Program-made: the position numbers and the translations under genes
Notes under the pieces: generated by a model
Told to the model about the DNA's origin: nothing
The model's database searches: none
What the model saw: only the letters and a program-made list of their open reading frames with translations
Assembly (NCBI GenBank): GCA_022266195.1
Contig: WHVY01000010.1
Span: 1,500,501 to 1,564,500, forward strand
Source of the DNA: Tetranychus cinnabarinus
Lineage: Eukaryota > Arthropoda > Arachnida > Trombidiformes > Tetranychidae
DNA length: 64,000 nt
Direction: 5' to 3'
Shown: piece after piece, positions 1-12,438 of the stretch
Numbering within the stretch: position 1 is the first letter of the stretch
Layout of the letters: each line of letters begins with the position of its first letter

Positions 1-61
1 ACGACTTTTTTCATTTATTCATTTGCTCATTTACTTTTCATTATTTTCCCCTTTCTTTTAG

Positions 62-1228
62 GTCGCACTATTACAGGTCTTAAATTTACTCCTGATGGAA
101 CCAAAATTTTGGCTTCTTCAACGTCGCATCGGCTAGCTGTGTTAGATGTCCACCGAGGTCACCAAATTCAAAGTTATGAAAACTGTGTTGGTCATTGCAG
201 AGGTCGAGCTGCATTAGCCACTGACCCTAACAATCCAAATATGGTAGTTTGTTGTGGCCCAAATGGAAAAAGTCTTAACCTGCTTGACATCAGGATGCCT
301 TTGCCATGTGAATTTCTTTTCGATGTAGGTCCTTCACATTTATCCTTGCTGAACAATCTCATCCTGAAACCTTGGTTTAGGCTGCATTATTTTTGTATTT
401 TAGTTAATTTATTCATTTATGAAATGTTCAATATGTTGATCAATATGTTAGTTTGTATCGCCGTCATCAAAACATTGATTATGTTTAGTTTGCCAAAGCC
501 TATAATTTTTCATGTCTTACAAAAAATCTTCAATGTAGGTGATAAATGTGTCTTTTTTCTCGTTTATCCTTCTTCAGCTCCACACTAGTGTAATCAGAGA
601 TATATGTTTCTTGAACCGTAGCTGGCCATTTGTAAAATCCCATCAAAGTGGACTTGTTTCCCTATCTGGAGATGGAGTTTGTAAAGTAAGTTTTCGTTAT
701 CAAATTTAAATTTCTTAATCTATGGTCAATACTTATTTAGTTTTTTATCTTTTATCACAGACTACAACACTAGAAGGACTTTCTTTGCATACATTTTCTG
801 TTGGATATGAATCCAATTCAATAGCTACAACGCCAGAAGACTACGGGTCATCAAGAAGTAATGGTTTAAAGAGCCATATAGTCATTGGAGGTGATACAAT
901 ATCAAGTTATACACCAGAAAATGCTGCTAACGAAAAACATAAAAAATTTAATTATATCAATCATTATCTCATCTGGAAACTCAAATACACATCTAATGGA
1001 AGTCTTCTCTACTCTGCTTGCGCTGGAGGGAAAGTGAAAAGGTTTCGTCGCATGCAAAATGACCATGAATACCTTGGTGATGTTATGGTTCATAAAGCAG
1101 ATGTTTACGATATGGACATTTCACCTTATAATGAATTTTTGGTCACTGCTTCAAAAGATCACACCGTCGGTATCTTGCACTTAGGACCACCTAATCATGG
1201 TGACAGCTCATACTATGAGCTAACATAA
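62..1228 (+). CDS. WD40-repeat protein, 3' part
   Basis: This is the C-terminal part of a gene that starts before the window. Three exons fit: 62-324 (after an acceptor at 60-61), 578-685 and 761-1228, joined in frame by GT-AG introns, with the stop at 1226-1228. The protein has WD40-like blades: a segment around GLKFTPDGTKILAS, a later LVSLSGDGVCKV, and near the end DVYDMDISPYNEFLVTASKD followed by HTVGILHLG. Such proteins form beta-propellers that act as scaffolds in protein complexes. Without the N-terminal part I cannot name the subfamily, so no symbol is given. Confidence is high for the WD40 class and exon chain, low for any specific function. Confidence 0.75.
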
Positions 1229-3071
1229 CGATTGAATCCTTTAGTGATACAAATTTATGCAATAGATTACAGTCAGTAGTTTGTGATTCAAGTTACTTAC
1301 TAATCTTCACAACACAAGATTCACAATATTTTTTTGAGCAAATGGTAACTCAAGAATCTCAACAATTAAACTAGCTTGATGAAACTTTTTTTACTGTTAA
1401 TCAGAAATTTGATCAGCTTTGATCATTCTTATTTTACATATCTCGATACTCTGTGTATCTTCATTTTTTTTAGAAAACATTGTTTTCTCGTTATCATTAA
1501 TTTTTCCAGTCTTTCCTTGTAAGAAAGAACTTATCAAACCTAATCAATCATGGAGGGTGAAAAAATTGTTTCATCAATCTCTCTTAATTGCTGAGCCAAT
1601 GTTAAATTTGCATAGAAAAAATTGCGAACTTTGTCACAGCTATTTCTCATCGAAAAAGTCCAGAGCTAGAATGCTTAAGTCCACACAAGCAAAATTTATA
1701 AGACTGTAAAAATTCAAAATCGCTCAAACTTCTTTAGAGTTGGATAACATTCAATCACCTATTATGAATTTTTGATAAAAAAACGAAAATGAGTTAACAA
1801 ATCACTTAATAAGCCTATCTTATTTCAGTGAATTGTTCATTCGACAGAGATTACATTTTTTGGTCTTTATTGATTTGAAAACTAAATTGAATCACTCGAA
1901 CATTATTTATAGCTTAATATTAGCATTATTAGATTAATATCCTCCTATTTTGATTTGCGCTTCTGGACACAAATTTAAACTTACTTCATGGGAAATGGCT
2001 GTTTTGAGTGAAAAATGCAAATAATTTTGAAGACATAGACTTTCATCTTACTAATCATGAAATTGATTGGTATTTTTTTGGCTCTTCCTAAATAATGCAA
2101 TCATTTCAAATAAGTGTTCTGAATACCTGATCTATATCTACTACTAACTGTATTTAAGTAGTACACCATTGTTTTATTTTTTGATATTATGATCAAGTAT
2201 GATGATTAATCTATCTTTTATGAAATGAACAAATTCCAATCTCATAAACACAAATATTCAAATTGGATAAAAACTATCATACAAAGTCTTTTTTTCAAAA
2301 CAATTTTTTACTTTTTTGATGTGTTAATCCAAAGTAACTCATTGAATCAAACTCTTCATTGTAATAAATTTTGCTCACCTCTTCATAATTCATAATAGAT
2401 TAGTAATATAAAAGTTAATTAAAATTCTCGATGAAAAAAATGATATTAACTGTTGAAGATTTATTAGAAAAATTAGAAAAATCAAAGGGGGTGAAGTTTT
2501 GCCTTAATGTTTAATATTTTCGTATTCTGTGATTTTATCGTTTATCTCACATTAGCTTGGATGGGTTGGTTTCAAGTTTAGGACCTTCGTTTTCCTGATT
2601 AACACTAACATCACCTCATCAGTTCATAGATCAGTCCGAAACAATCCTGTTGAATTTTTATTGGCATCAAATTTACTGTTATATGTTGCTATTTATTGTC
2701 TATTTTGCAGATCATAACGACTGCACACATATCTAGTAGTTGACACAGCAGCAATTATAAAGCACGGAAGAAAGGATTAAAGTACTCATTTCCAATGAAA
2801 GAAAGACTAACTAAATCTAGCTTTCTGGTACTACAAAGCAATTCGGTTTAATTGAAAATTAGTATTGCGAATCAAACAACCATATACATATGAATACATA
2901 TATTAATAGCTAGCAAAACACGTAGTATGAACCGCAATTTACCGATACACGGATATTAAGGATGAGGATTTAAGTATAAAGATTGGAAAAACATTTTTAT
3001 TTTTCAATAATATGTTAGATTGTAAATATTAACAAATATAATCAGCCAAGCTCAATCTGATTTATTCAATA
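1229..3071. other. Gene-free stretch between convergent genes
   Basis: AT-rich DNA between the stop of the WD40 gene (+) and the stop of the CHERP-like gene (-), so it should hold both 3' untranslated regions. A 96-codon open frame at 1419-1709 has no recognisable composition or motif. I see no RNA gene or repeat here. Confidence 0.5.
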
Positions 3072-3803
3072 TTATGTCTCTTTACCAGCATTCTTTGCTT
3101 GAGACTTAAGTCGGAAAAATTCGTATAAACTTAATTGTTCCCAGCCATCTTCATTTCGTGGTCTATCATGAGATGGAGGTGCGTAAAATGCTTCCACTGC
3201 TTTCAATAGCCTTTCACTGACAGGAGCTGGAGGAGGAAGCCGTATTTGGTCAGGATCTAATGGTTGATATTCAAAATCCTCTAGTTTTACTAATGGAACC
3301 ATCAAACCAGCTGGAAGCTCGTAATAAGGTGCATCAGGCCGAGTTGGCTCTTTAGGTATAATGGGTGGCTGTGGTGCTGCAAGTGGAGGACCCGTTGTTG
3401 GTGGTCGAGGAGGCGGAGGAACAGTACTGAAAAATTGTGGATTAGGTACAGATGTGAGTTGAATTTGAGCATTCGGCGGAGGAGCGAAGGATGGTGGCGG
3501 TGGTGGGATTTGAGCTATCATAGGATGATGTTGACTCGGAGGTATATGCATAGGTAACGGACCAACCATTGGTGGTGGATGATAAAGTGGTACATTAGAT
3601 GGTGGTGGCTGATGAATTGGTGGCGGGTGACCATAATCCATCAGATTTTGGCTGGTAGCTCGATGTTGTTGTTGCTGCGTTTGTTGTTGTTGTTGTTGCT
3701 GTGACTGCTTTTGTTGAGGCTGTTGATTCCAGTAGTCATAAATCATTGGAGGTGCCGCAACAACACCTTGGTGAGGGGGAATTGGCACTCTTTGATCACT
3801 CAT
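3072..3803 (-). CDS. CHERP-like short protein
   Basis: Single-exon gene of 243 aa on the minus strand. The N-terminal two thirds are low complexity: a glutamine run (about residues 28-47) and a long proline-rich stretch (about 55-150). The last 90 residues match a conserved block of CHERP (calcium homeostasis endoplasmic reticulum protein, a U2 snRNP-associated splicing factor): YYELPAGLMVPLVKLED, then IRLPPPAPVSERLLKAVEAF and SHDRPRNEDGWEQ, then LYEFFR. Vertebrate CHERP is about 900 aa and also has SURP, CID, RS and G-patch regions, none of which is visible here. It could be a split gene, a domain-sized paralogue or an intronless duplicate. The block identity is from memory of the family; I am fairly sure of the relationship and unsure of the function. 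Confidence 0.72.
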   Translation of the reverse strand: MSDQRVPIPPHQGVVAAPPMIYDYWNQQPQQKQSQQQQQQQTQQQQHRATSQNLMDYGHPPPIHQPPPSNVPLYHPPPMVGPLPMHIPPSQHHPMIAQIPPPPPSFAPPPNAQIQLTSVPNPQFFSTVPPPPRPPTTGPPLAAPQPPIIPKEPTRPDAPYYELPAGLMVPLVKLEDFEYQPLDPDQIRLPPPAPVSERLLKAVEAFYAPPSHDRPRNEDGWEQLSLYEFFRLKSQAKNAGKET

Positions 3804-4524
3804 TTGAACATGTAATTGTCAAAAAAGTAAAAAAACAAGATATCATTTAAATTGGGAATCCTCAATGGTTTAACTACTCAATTGAATGAAAATGGCGCGA
3901 ATATTGAATTCCAAGCTGTGTTTTACAGTCAGTTGTTTCATATCATTAAAATTATTAAAAATATTATTAAGAATTATTATAATTAATGTTATTATAATAA
4001 TAAAATGTTTGATCAATTTTATGGCCTTAGAATATTGGGAATCTCAATTTGTGATAGCGACTAAAGCTATCATTTTATCTCTTTTATTCATAATTTAACA
4101 GCTTATGTTGAGGGAAACATAAACAATTAATTATTATAATAATAACTACATAAAAGATAATAATGATTTAAGGAACTTGAAAATTGATAGTTTTGTCATG
4201 TATCCGTTTTGTGAAATTCAATATTTCCAGCAACCAATTATCAAACCATTAGCATAGCCATAAATTATCTTTCAATTGGAAATAAGAAAATTACCAGATT
4301 GTAATCACCAAAAGAAACATTCAAACACTCTACATTTCGCGTAGCAATATATAAATACAAGTGTTTATTATTTTATATAAATCAATACAATTTGAGGCAA
4401 GTAATACTAATCTACTTTTGGCAAAAGTCAACTACTCGTTACTGCATTTTCATAATTTATCCAGAAAAGCTCGAATTTGAACAGCTGCATGATTCTTGAA
4501 AAAAATGAATGATTGTCTGAACAA
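3804..4524. other. AT-rich intergenic stretch
   Basis: Spacer between the start of the CHERP-like gene and the stop of cytidine deaminase, both on the minus strand. It contains runs of A/T with an attattataat-like low-complexity patch near 3955-4000 and 4130-4145. It must hold the CHERP-like promoter and the cytidine deaminase 3' UTR. The 70-codon frame at 3886 is AT-driven and not credible. Confidence 0.5.
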
Positions 4525-5074
4525 TTATTTGATATGATCAGACAACATAAACCCGTTTGGTAAAAGCTCTTTGATCATTGATTTTGTATATTTATCTTCT
4601 TGATCGACAACATAAATCCAAATTGTAGGTCCAAACTATTGAAAAAAGAGAAAAAGATACTTGAATAAATCATTTCGCTTGATTATAATCCTGTTTTCAT
4701 TCAAATCATTACCTCATAAATAAATTGACGACAAGCGCCACAAGGATATGTGAGGCCACCAGCAGGAGCATGAACGGCAATCGCTTTAAACTGTTTTTTA
4801 CCTTCTGAAATTGCTTTACAAATTGTCGTTCGTTCAGCGCAAATTGTTAAACCAAATGAACTATTCTCAACATTACAACCTAGAGTGTTGCATAAAAAAG
4901 CGAATTATTGAATTGTTGCTAGATGGTTATAAGAAAACAAACCGGTGATTATTTGACCCTCTGCGGTTAAAATTGCACACCCAACTGGGAATCGACTGTA
5001 AGGCGAGTAAGATAATTTCGACGCATCTTTTGCCAATTTAAAAAGTTCGCTCTTTTGGTCTTCACTCAGATCAT
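4525..5074 (-). CDS. Cytidine deaminase (core exons)
   Basis: Three minus-strand exons join in frame: 4943-5074, 4713-4879 and 4525-4635 (stop 4525-4527). The product carries the zinc cytidine deaminase signature: YSPYSRFPVGCAILT near the N-terminus, then ICAERTTICKA with the zinc Cys and catalytic Glu of the C-A-E motif, then YPCGACRQFIYEFGP with the two further zinc cysteines. The enzyme converts cytidine and deoxycytidine to the uridine forms in pyrimidine salvage, as a cytosolic homotetramer. The core is about 136 residues, close to the usual 140-150. The start is uncertain. Upstream minus-strand pieces near 5632 (ATG GCC ACA before a donor) and 5488-5507 look like small 5' exons, but I could not make every phase agree. 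Confidence 0.88.
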
Positions 5075-8000
5075 CTAAAAGAAAAGGAGGGAAATTAAAA
5101 TTAAAACAACTGTACAATCGATCGGTTATTGAAATGGTTATTCTACAGAGTTTCTCTAGATAAGTGGCGTTATATCAATATCATTCAATGCAATGTTAGA
5201 TGTACTCTTGATAATAAATTCACTCTAAATGAAATTGTTAGAGAGGAAGAGAAAAGTTTATCGATTTCAAAGGCAATATAACAAGCTTTAAACGGAAAAT
5301 GAAGGATCTGCGATCACCCATATTTCGTGATAGATATTGCCGCTGAATCATTTAAAAAGGGTGAACCATTGAAATAAAACCCAAAATAGATATGCGATTG
5401 CAGAGAAATGATAAATTTCACAGAATTTCTTAGCAGAAGCAAAATAAAAATGAATCAATTTCTCTGGCTAGTTAACTTCATCTTACCATCATGAACAGTA
5501 CAAATTCTGAAAAGTATAGATAGTTATATTTTCATATTTAACGATAAACAAGACAATCCATCGAGAAATGAGATTCAGTTTAACTTTACATTGCTGCAAG
5601 TCATACGAAAGAGACAAAACAAACCTGTGGCCATTTTAGAGTTTGAGATACTTGTAGACTCCTTGTGCTTATAATTTGTATATCCAGACCAAAAGCGTCA
5701 ATGGTCAATAAAACGATACCGAAAGGCAGGTTAATAATTGATACTAAAATCAATAGTCAAGTTGATACAAATCAGTTAAAAGATAACCATAAGATGAATA
5801 AGGGCAAAGATGGCTTCAAAACAAAGATAAGCAAAAAAAGAGAAGAAAAGAAAAACCAATTAAGAAACCGAAAGCTATTGGAATTGTTATTAGACTTACC
5901 AGGTTTTCAATTAGTATTGGAAGATTATTAATCAGAAATCAAGATGATGATAAAGGTAATCCCATAACAATCAACACTAGCCAAAACCAAGGGCTATGAT
6001 CCTTGATTTCCTTGGTAAGATAAAAAATATACTAAAAGATGAAAATCACCACAAACTGATAGCTATCAACTTGAAATCTAATCACAGACAGTAATAGTAA
6101 TTTCGATCACTCTATTATCCACGAGCAATTCTTATTAAAATTCTTATTCACAAAAATTCATATAAAAAGTCTGTACAAATCGGTAAGGTTCAGCAGAAGA
6201 ATCTCGTTAAAAGCTAAAACTGTTGCTTGGATACGGTCTCGATTTTATCATATGTTGAGGATTTTATCTTTATTGTCTCATGTTATTTAAACAGTAACAT
6301 CTTCGCTTTTTGATAATCATTCAGCAAATTAACTGGGTAGCAATTTACAAGTCTTGAAATTAAATTAGGTGATTACCATGTTTATCAGGTGATTTTGTCC
6401 AAGCGCAAATGACTTGGAAAGGAACATAATATTTACCCATTCTGTTGGAATGGAGCCAATTCTGTTTTTACATCGAAAATAATTCCATAAATTAAATTGG
6501 ATTGTTTCACTTAAAAATAAATGGTTCAAAACCGTTTATTTTTTCAAACAGATATTTTTATCACGTATCGATACTTGTTTGATGCCTTCTTGTGTACATA
6601 TCTTGATACAGATATATGATAGAAATATCTTTAAAAAAGCAGGTGAAAAATGTTTGTTTACTGTGCAGACGCTTTCCTTTAAAAAAATTGGCAGGAAAGT
6701 TATGCATTGCATTTTCTTGATTAACATTGAACTTAAATGTCAATTTTACCATTTGCAAATTTTGCCATCTAATCACATATCTATTTAATGTTAATTGTTT
6801 CCTGATCTGATGTTTGCAGTTAGCTGCAAGACTAATTTGGTTATTGCTTGCGTTTGTTTATTTTTCTTTCCATAATATTACATTCATTTCCATCCTGCTT
6901 TTGTTCACATTCAGCTTTCATTGTTGATTGTTTATGGTAATTCTTCCCACCAATTTAATGTAAGTACATAATGATTTTCTACTGAATTGGAATTTTAACT
7001 CTGATTGAGTTGTCGAACCTCAAATTTCACAGCGAATATAATGTTGGTTCGAGTTGTTTTCAAATATTGGGAATAGATGTTAAGCCAGTCAGTGAGCCAA
7101 GTAGGTTGTTTTAAGCGCTGACTGGGCTCGAGTCATTCAATCAGTCGTATAAATTGTCATATTTTAGCCTCAAAGGACTTCTAAATTAGTTGAACCTTTT
7201 CCATTAGGGGCAAATGAATCTTCAAATGTTCAAATAGTTCCATATCTCAATGATCGAAAAAGAGTTTATTGCTATTTCTCTTGATAACTAACATCTATTT
7301 TACCTTGAAATTGTACTGATTCACCTTGAATAACGACTGATCTATTAAGTCTTATACCTAGATTAGAGGTTTTGATTTGGCCAATGGTTCATCCATACAA
7401 GCATACAATTTACCATTGAAATGATTTATTATACCCATCATGAACATTCCTGTTACTCTGAAAATTTGTTTTTTAACTCTTTCGGCCTTGAAATGGTTGT
7501 GTTGTTGTTAAGGGGGAAAGACCTTCACTTAATTCATAATTGACTTACACTTTTTGTATTTTTTTTTCTAGACTCATCTATTCAGAGCATTATTCTGGTT
7601 ATTAGACGAAACCTGCACCTAACATTAATGGTTATTGAAACGTCAATCGTGTTTTCCCTTTTCCATGTTTTCATCTATCCTTTTTATGAGGTAAGTTTCA
7701 ATCTATGATAAAGTGTTGTCGACGATGTTTCAATTGCTTCCCGAGGTCATAAACAACCCCTTTATTGCCTAGTTTCCCACCAGGCAATCCCAGTTTATGT
7801 AATGTTTACGAAAGAATCAAATTTCCAAAGGTTATTGAATTGATTAACCGGAGGCCAAACTTGTAATAGATATTTTTTCAGAAAATGAAGCTTATGTAAT
7901 TTTATGAAATCAACTAATCGTTAAATATTGCAGTGTAATGAAATTTTCGTGCTAGCAATCGACTAATTTGAGTCAGTTAACCCACAAAGCAGAATTACCT

Positions 8001-9898
8001 TTTAACTTCAACATCTTCAATATGAGGTCAAAATATTATAACGAAATGCCGCAAGGATGTTGTTGATGCAATTTTATCCAAATTTGCAACTTTCATCATA
8101 CGATTAACACTAAATCATGATTTTCTGATATTAATTCATTTTATTTTCTCATTTTTTATTTCACAGAAACTTTCATTCAAGTGACCGGTTTAACCTGTTC
8201 ATATCTCAAGAATTGCCGTCTAGATTTTTTATTGTAAGTTTCCGGAGTACTTGAACCTAATCATAATTGCAGAGTTGTTTCAATTTGACTGGAAAATTTC
8301 ATGAATGCGCTCAATACGTGCCTGGGTATTTATTTTGATGATCAATCGATTCCCATTTTTGACAGGTTTCCAAGAGAGAAATATTTTATCCTTAAACGGA
8401 TCGTATGATCAATTATCGGCATTCATCAAAAACCATTGATTGTGTTGAATGTTTTTCTCTATTAATGATAAAATCAATTAATCTAATCTATCTAATCTAA
8501 TCTAGATAAATTAGTGTTAACTAAGGTAAATCAAGATGAACCTAGATTTGCCATGTTGTTATGTAGTGTTAGCTTGAGTTGTCATTCCTAGGCTAAAAGT
8601 ATTTATTACTAATATGTATTAATAGGGAATTATTCATTGCCTAATTGCTATGATTTATATTATCAATTGATAAGGTAAAATGTATTACCAGAAAGACAGA
8701 TTGAGTGATTGGCTGATTGGGTTCTGCTCTAGCAAACTATGTTTCCATTTCTATCTGTTGATTGAACAATTTAGGGTTCTTAGTTTCTATTTTTATTAAC
8801 CCCACTTAACTAGAAAAGAGATTATTGTAACTATGATTGTAAATGATAAGTTAATGATTACATGATGATGATGAGATAAAATGTCGTAAATCTTCCTTCT
8901 GACGTCTTTCAGCAATGTTTAGCTTTTGTTTTTCATTTTATCAGATTCCTCTGTTCATGTTTCAGTGATTATCAAGCTAATTGATTTCATGGATCAATCT
9001 TTTTGATTCATAGATAGATCAAGTTAACTTTTACAAGTCCATAATTGCCAGTCTGAACTGTCCAACCAATTGACTTGATATCAACACCGATATCGGTTAA
9101 ATCATTATGTTATCGATGTAATGATTATCTGGCGATTCTCAATAATTTCAAGATTAAGATTAGGAAGAAGAAAGGGGAGAAAGAGGACGATTAACTATGA
9201 TACAAGTGATTAAATAAATGACAAACATTACAATTAATCTGTTGGTTGATTGTTGGAAGGAAAAAAAACGAAAAAGATTAATATTTGATAATAATCAGCC
9301 TTGAGCTTTTGCTTTACGATTATTTGTCTATCTTTCGATTATTATCTAATTATGATTGTAATTTAATGCGCTCACCAGTCTGCAATTCAATTCATTTGAT
9401 AAAAAAGTTGATTTCTTAGTAAATCAAACAGATTCTGTTGGATTCTGAAATTCACTTCAGACCTGTCATAGAAGAAGATTGAGTTTTTTTTCAATTCAAA
9501 TTCCCACACTTTCTTTCTCCTCTTTCTTTAAACAAAACTCTCCTCCTCTCCTCTCCCTCTCCCTGAATAAACAACAACCCTACCAAGAGAGTTATAACAG
9601 TTTATGAATTGATTCTGATTAAAACTTGTGTTTTTTTTCGTGTTCCTACAGCCAACGTATCTCAATCTACGATCAACCTCAACAATTATCTTGGTCAAAT
9701 AAGTTTGTTGAACGTAAACCATTTGTTAGCCGCTGTTGATCTATATATACATAAACATATATAAGTACGGTTTTCAGTCATCGTTAAAATCTGGTTAAGC
9801 TGATACAAAGGAGTTAAATAGTGTTGAATCTGATCTGGAAAAGTTTCTCAATTAAACATCAAATTGTTTCATCCTTGCATCGTTCAATCAGCTCCATC
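5075..9898. other. Long region without a supported coding gene
   Basis: About 4.8 kb between cytidine deaminase (-) and phosphoserine phosphatase (+), which are divergent. Candidate 5' exons of the deaminase lie at about 5488-5507 and 5630-5640. The rest is AT-rich single-copy-looking DNA. Open frames at 5665-5931 and around 6536-6788 lack motifs and overlap on both strands, as AT-rich noise does. A pyrimidine-rich tract at about 9515-9565 lies upstream of the phosphatase, and a TATA-like tatatatac lies at about 9741. No tRNA or repeat family was recognised. Confidence 0.45.
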
Positions 9899-11129
9899 AT
9901 GTCAACAAAACAAGAAAGTCTTACTCGAGCCATTTGGCGATCAGCTGATGCTGTTTGTTTTGATGTCGATTCAACTGTTTGCCGTGATGAAGCCATAGAC
10001 GAATTGGCCAAGTTTGCTGGAGTCGAGAAAGAAGTTGCCGAAATGTAAGTTTACTAATTAATCAAAATCATTTCATCTTAACTGTGCACTCCTCTTCAAT
10101 TTAACTCAATATTAATCTTTCTCGTTCTGACATTTTACTTCAGGACTCGAGTTGCTATGCGAGGTGACTGTTCATTTCAAGACGCTCTAGCCAAAAGATT
10201 AGAGTTAATCAAACCTTCACAACATATGGTGGAAAAATTTATCACTACAAAACCTTTAAGATTAACCCAAGGAATAAGGTGAGACATGTTTAGCGATTAT
10301 CAAGATTTCACTGCAAATATGTCAAGACCATCATCATTAATATGATTGACATATGTGTATCATAGTTTAACACGGGAAATTTACCTCTAAAAATGACTTT
10401 TTACGGAAAAATTGAACCTTTTATAAGTCTTTCTTATTTATATTTTTTTGTATATTTTTCTTTTCCCTCTTATTTCAATTCAGAGAACTGATAAGTTTAC
10501 TTCAAGATCGTGATATTGACGTTTACCTTATTTCTGGTGGATTTGATGTAATTATTGAACCCTTAGCAAAAGATCTTGGCATACCAGTGAAAAATATCTT
10601 TGCCAACAGAATCAAATTTTATTACGATGGTAATTAACTGTTTAACTCTTTTTAGGTTGATGTTACACCAAAAAGTAAAAAAGTTTGAAACTAAAATGTT
10701 GTCATGTCTCTATTTTCATAAAAACTTATAGGAAGCTATGCTGGTTTTGATGAGGAAGCTCCAACATCACAACAAGATGGTAAAGCACAAGTTATTGATT
10801 ATCTCAAGAAGCTATATGGTTATCAGAGAGTTGTCATGATTGGTGATGGTGCCACTGACTTACTGGCTTGTCCTCCTGCTGTAAGTGCTTGTCAATAGAG
10901 AGTTTTTGTCGCCTCTATTTACAAAATGTTACTATTCAATCAATTTCAACAGCTACTTGACAATCTTTATCTAATGTAACATTTTTCTCATTTCCCTCCT
11001 TAATTTTGATCGTTTCAGGATGCCTTTATTGGATTTGGTGGTAACCAGGTGAGGGATAGTGTTCGTAATGAAGCCAAATGGTTTGTGATGAGCTTTTATG
11101 ACCTAATAGAGGAATTAAATAAAAATTAA
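9899..11129 (+). CDS. Phosphoserine phosphatase
   Basis: Five exons: 9899-10044, 10144-10278, 10484-10629, 10732-10880 and 11019-11129, giving 228 aa, the usual length for the animal enzyme. It is a HAD-superfamily phosphatase that removes phosphate from L-3-phosphoserine, the last step of serine synthesis. The motifs are all present: CFDVDSTVCRDEAID (motif I, nucleophile and acid/base Asp in DVDST), ISGGFD (motif II), and IGDGATDLLACPPA (motif III). FIGFGGNQVRDSV follows near the C-terminus. I chose the ATG at 9899 (MSTKQESL) because the open frame upstream lacks an ATG. A poly(A) signal AATAAA lies at 11275-11280. All four introns are short and have GT-AG ends. Confidence 0.95.
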
Positions 11130-11547
11130 ATTCCCCTTGACCATTGACCATCGAATGAAAGCAAATTTCACTAATCTCTATCAATAAACCATGTATCTAA
11201 TCACATATAAAATGTATTATTAATATAAATTTGCAATTGTTGGCAAGTAAATTGTTCTAGAATGTAAATATTGAAATAAATATTAATATTAACACTTAAG
11301 TACAAAAGTATCCATTATTAAGATACATTTATCTTTATTTATTGTAATTGCTGCTCCCAGTCGGAGCCTCCTACGATTGCCCTTAGTGAGATTAGCCTTT
11401 GCTATTTAAACTCAAGTTAATCGAAAAATAGCTTATTCTACTTCTTCTAACCAGTGCTTTATCGTGACTAACGGTCAAGTTGTGTTATTTTTAAAAATTT
11501 ATTGTGAAAAAGTTTAAACCTTAATTCCATTCTTATTAACTTTCATC

Positions 11548-12438
11548 ATGAGTTCATGGTATCAAAATGAAGACAGCGAAGAACAAGTTTTTGACCCAAC
11601 TGCCAGCTTAAGACTTGTTAACCAGCTCTTCGCTAAAGAAACAATGGAAACCATGATTAATAAAGATTTCTATGCAATGGAGTTTAATATTAGTTGCAGG
11701 ACTCGCAGCAATGTTTTTGTTCCGATCGAGGTTGGTATTGTTAAATTCAGCATCAAAGATGGAATTAAAGATTGCTATCACGACTTTATCCATCCTGGAA
11801 GGGTACCGTTGGGCTATGCAGCAACAGCAAAGGATCTGTATCTAAATTATCATGGTATACCGGTACATGGATTTACCGTGAAAAATTACAATTTATTCTT
11901 GGAGAACAGTCAAAAGTCATCCAGAGCTGATGACACGGAAGATTATCATAATGCTATAAAAGAGGCCATTAAAAGAATTGATGAATTTGTTAAACCTGAT
12001 GTTGTTTACAGAGAAGCGGAAAGAGGCAGACCGGGATTGGACGTTCGACCTGTTTTTAGTTATCCCACAGAAGAAGCTGGAGTTGTTCAAACTGATGGAT
12101 GTCTTCGACGATTGGCCTCGGAAGCTAAAAACTTGTCGTTCTATGAAGGTTTCCAAGTAATGGATGTCGTTCACATGGTCAAATTTGCGTGTCGATTGAA
12201 GTCTGAGAGTGCAGATCGAGCGTATGCAATTTTCAAGGATAACTTTAATAAAAAAATCCTTCTTCCACCTGCTGATGAATGCTGTGAATACCACAAAGAC
12301 ATAGGTACCTTTAATTGCGCCCGAAACTTAGCATATACTGTTGCTTACTGTTTTCTGGATTTCGTATGTCCCAACTACCCTGTAAAAATAACTCCTGCAC
12401 ATTTACCACCTCCAATTGGTGAACCAGAATTTTGGTAA
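11548..12438 (+). CDS. Maelstrom-domain protein without HMG box
   Basis: Intronless gene of 296 aa. It matches the Maelstrom domain, an RNase H-like fold used in the piRNA pathway for transposon silencing. Visible landmarks are FVPIEVGIVKFSIKDGI, then a DFIHPGRVPLGYA block, then HGIPVHGF, and near the C-terminus a CEYHKDIGTFNCARNLAYTV segment. That last segment, with the upstream Glu, fits the conserved Glu-Cys-His-Cys set of the family. The N-terminal HMG box found in insect and vertebrate Maelstrom is absent: only about 45 residues (MSSWYQNEDSEEQVFD onward) precede the domain. The lack of introns may point to a retroposed copy or a lineage-specific form. Domain identity is confident; function in this organism is inferred. 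Confidence 0.85.
   Translation: MSSWYQNEDSEEQVFDPTASLRLVNQLFAKETMETMINKDFYAMEFNISCRTRSNVFVPIEVGIVKFSIKDGIKDCYHDFIHPGRVPLGYAATAKDLYLNYHGIPVHGFTVKNYNLFLENSQKSSRADDTEDYHNAIKEAIKRIDEFVKPDVVYREAERGRPGLDVRPVFSYPTEEAGVVQTDGCLRRLASEAKNLSFYEGFQVMDVVHMVKFACRLKSESADRAYAIFKDNFNKKILLPPADECCEYHKDIGTFNCARNLAYTVAYCFLDFVCPNYPVKITPAHLPPPIGEPEFW

Noticed and set aside
5665..5931. 88-codon basic open frame as a gene
   Set aside because: Lys/Asn-rich composition follows from AT-rich DNA, and there is no motif, splice support or conserved neighbour.
7020..7140. tRNA-like ggttcgagt motif
   Set aside because: No matching acceptor stem, D-arm or anticodon arm could be placed around it.
9821..9898. N-terminal extension of phosphoserine phosphatase
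   Set aside because: The upstream frame begins with GTG, not ATG. The first ATG at 9899 gives the normal family length.
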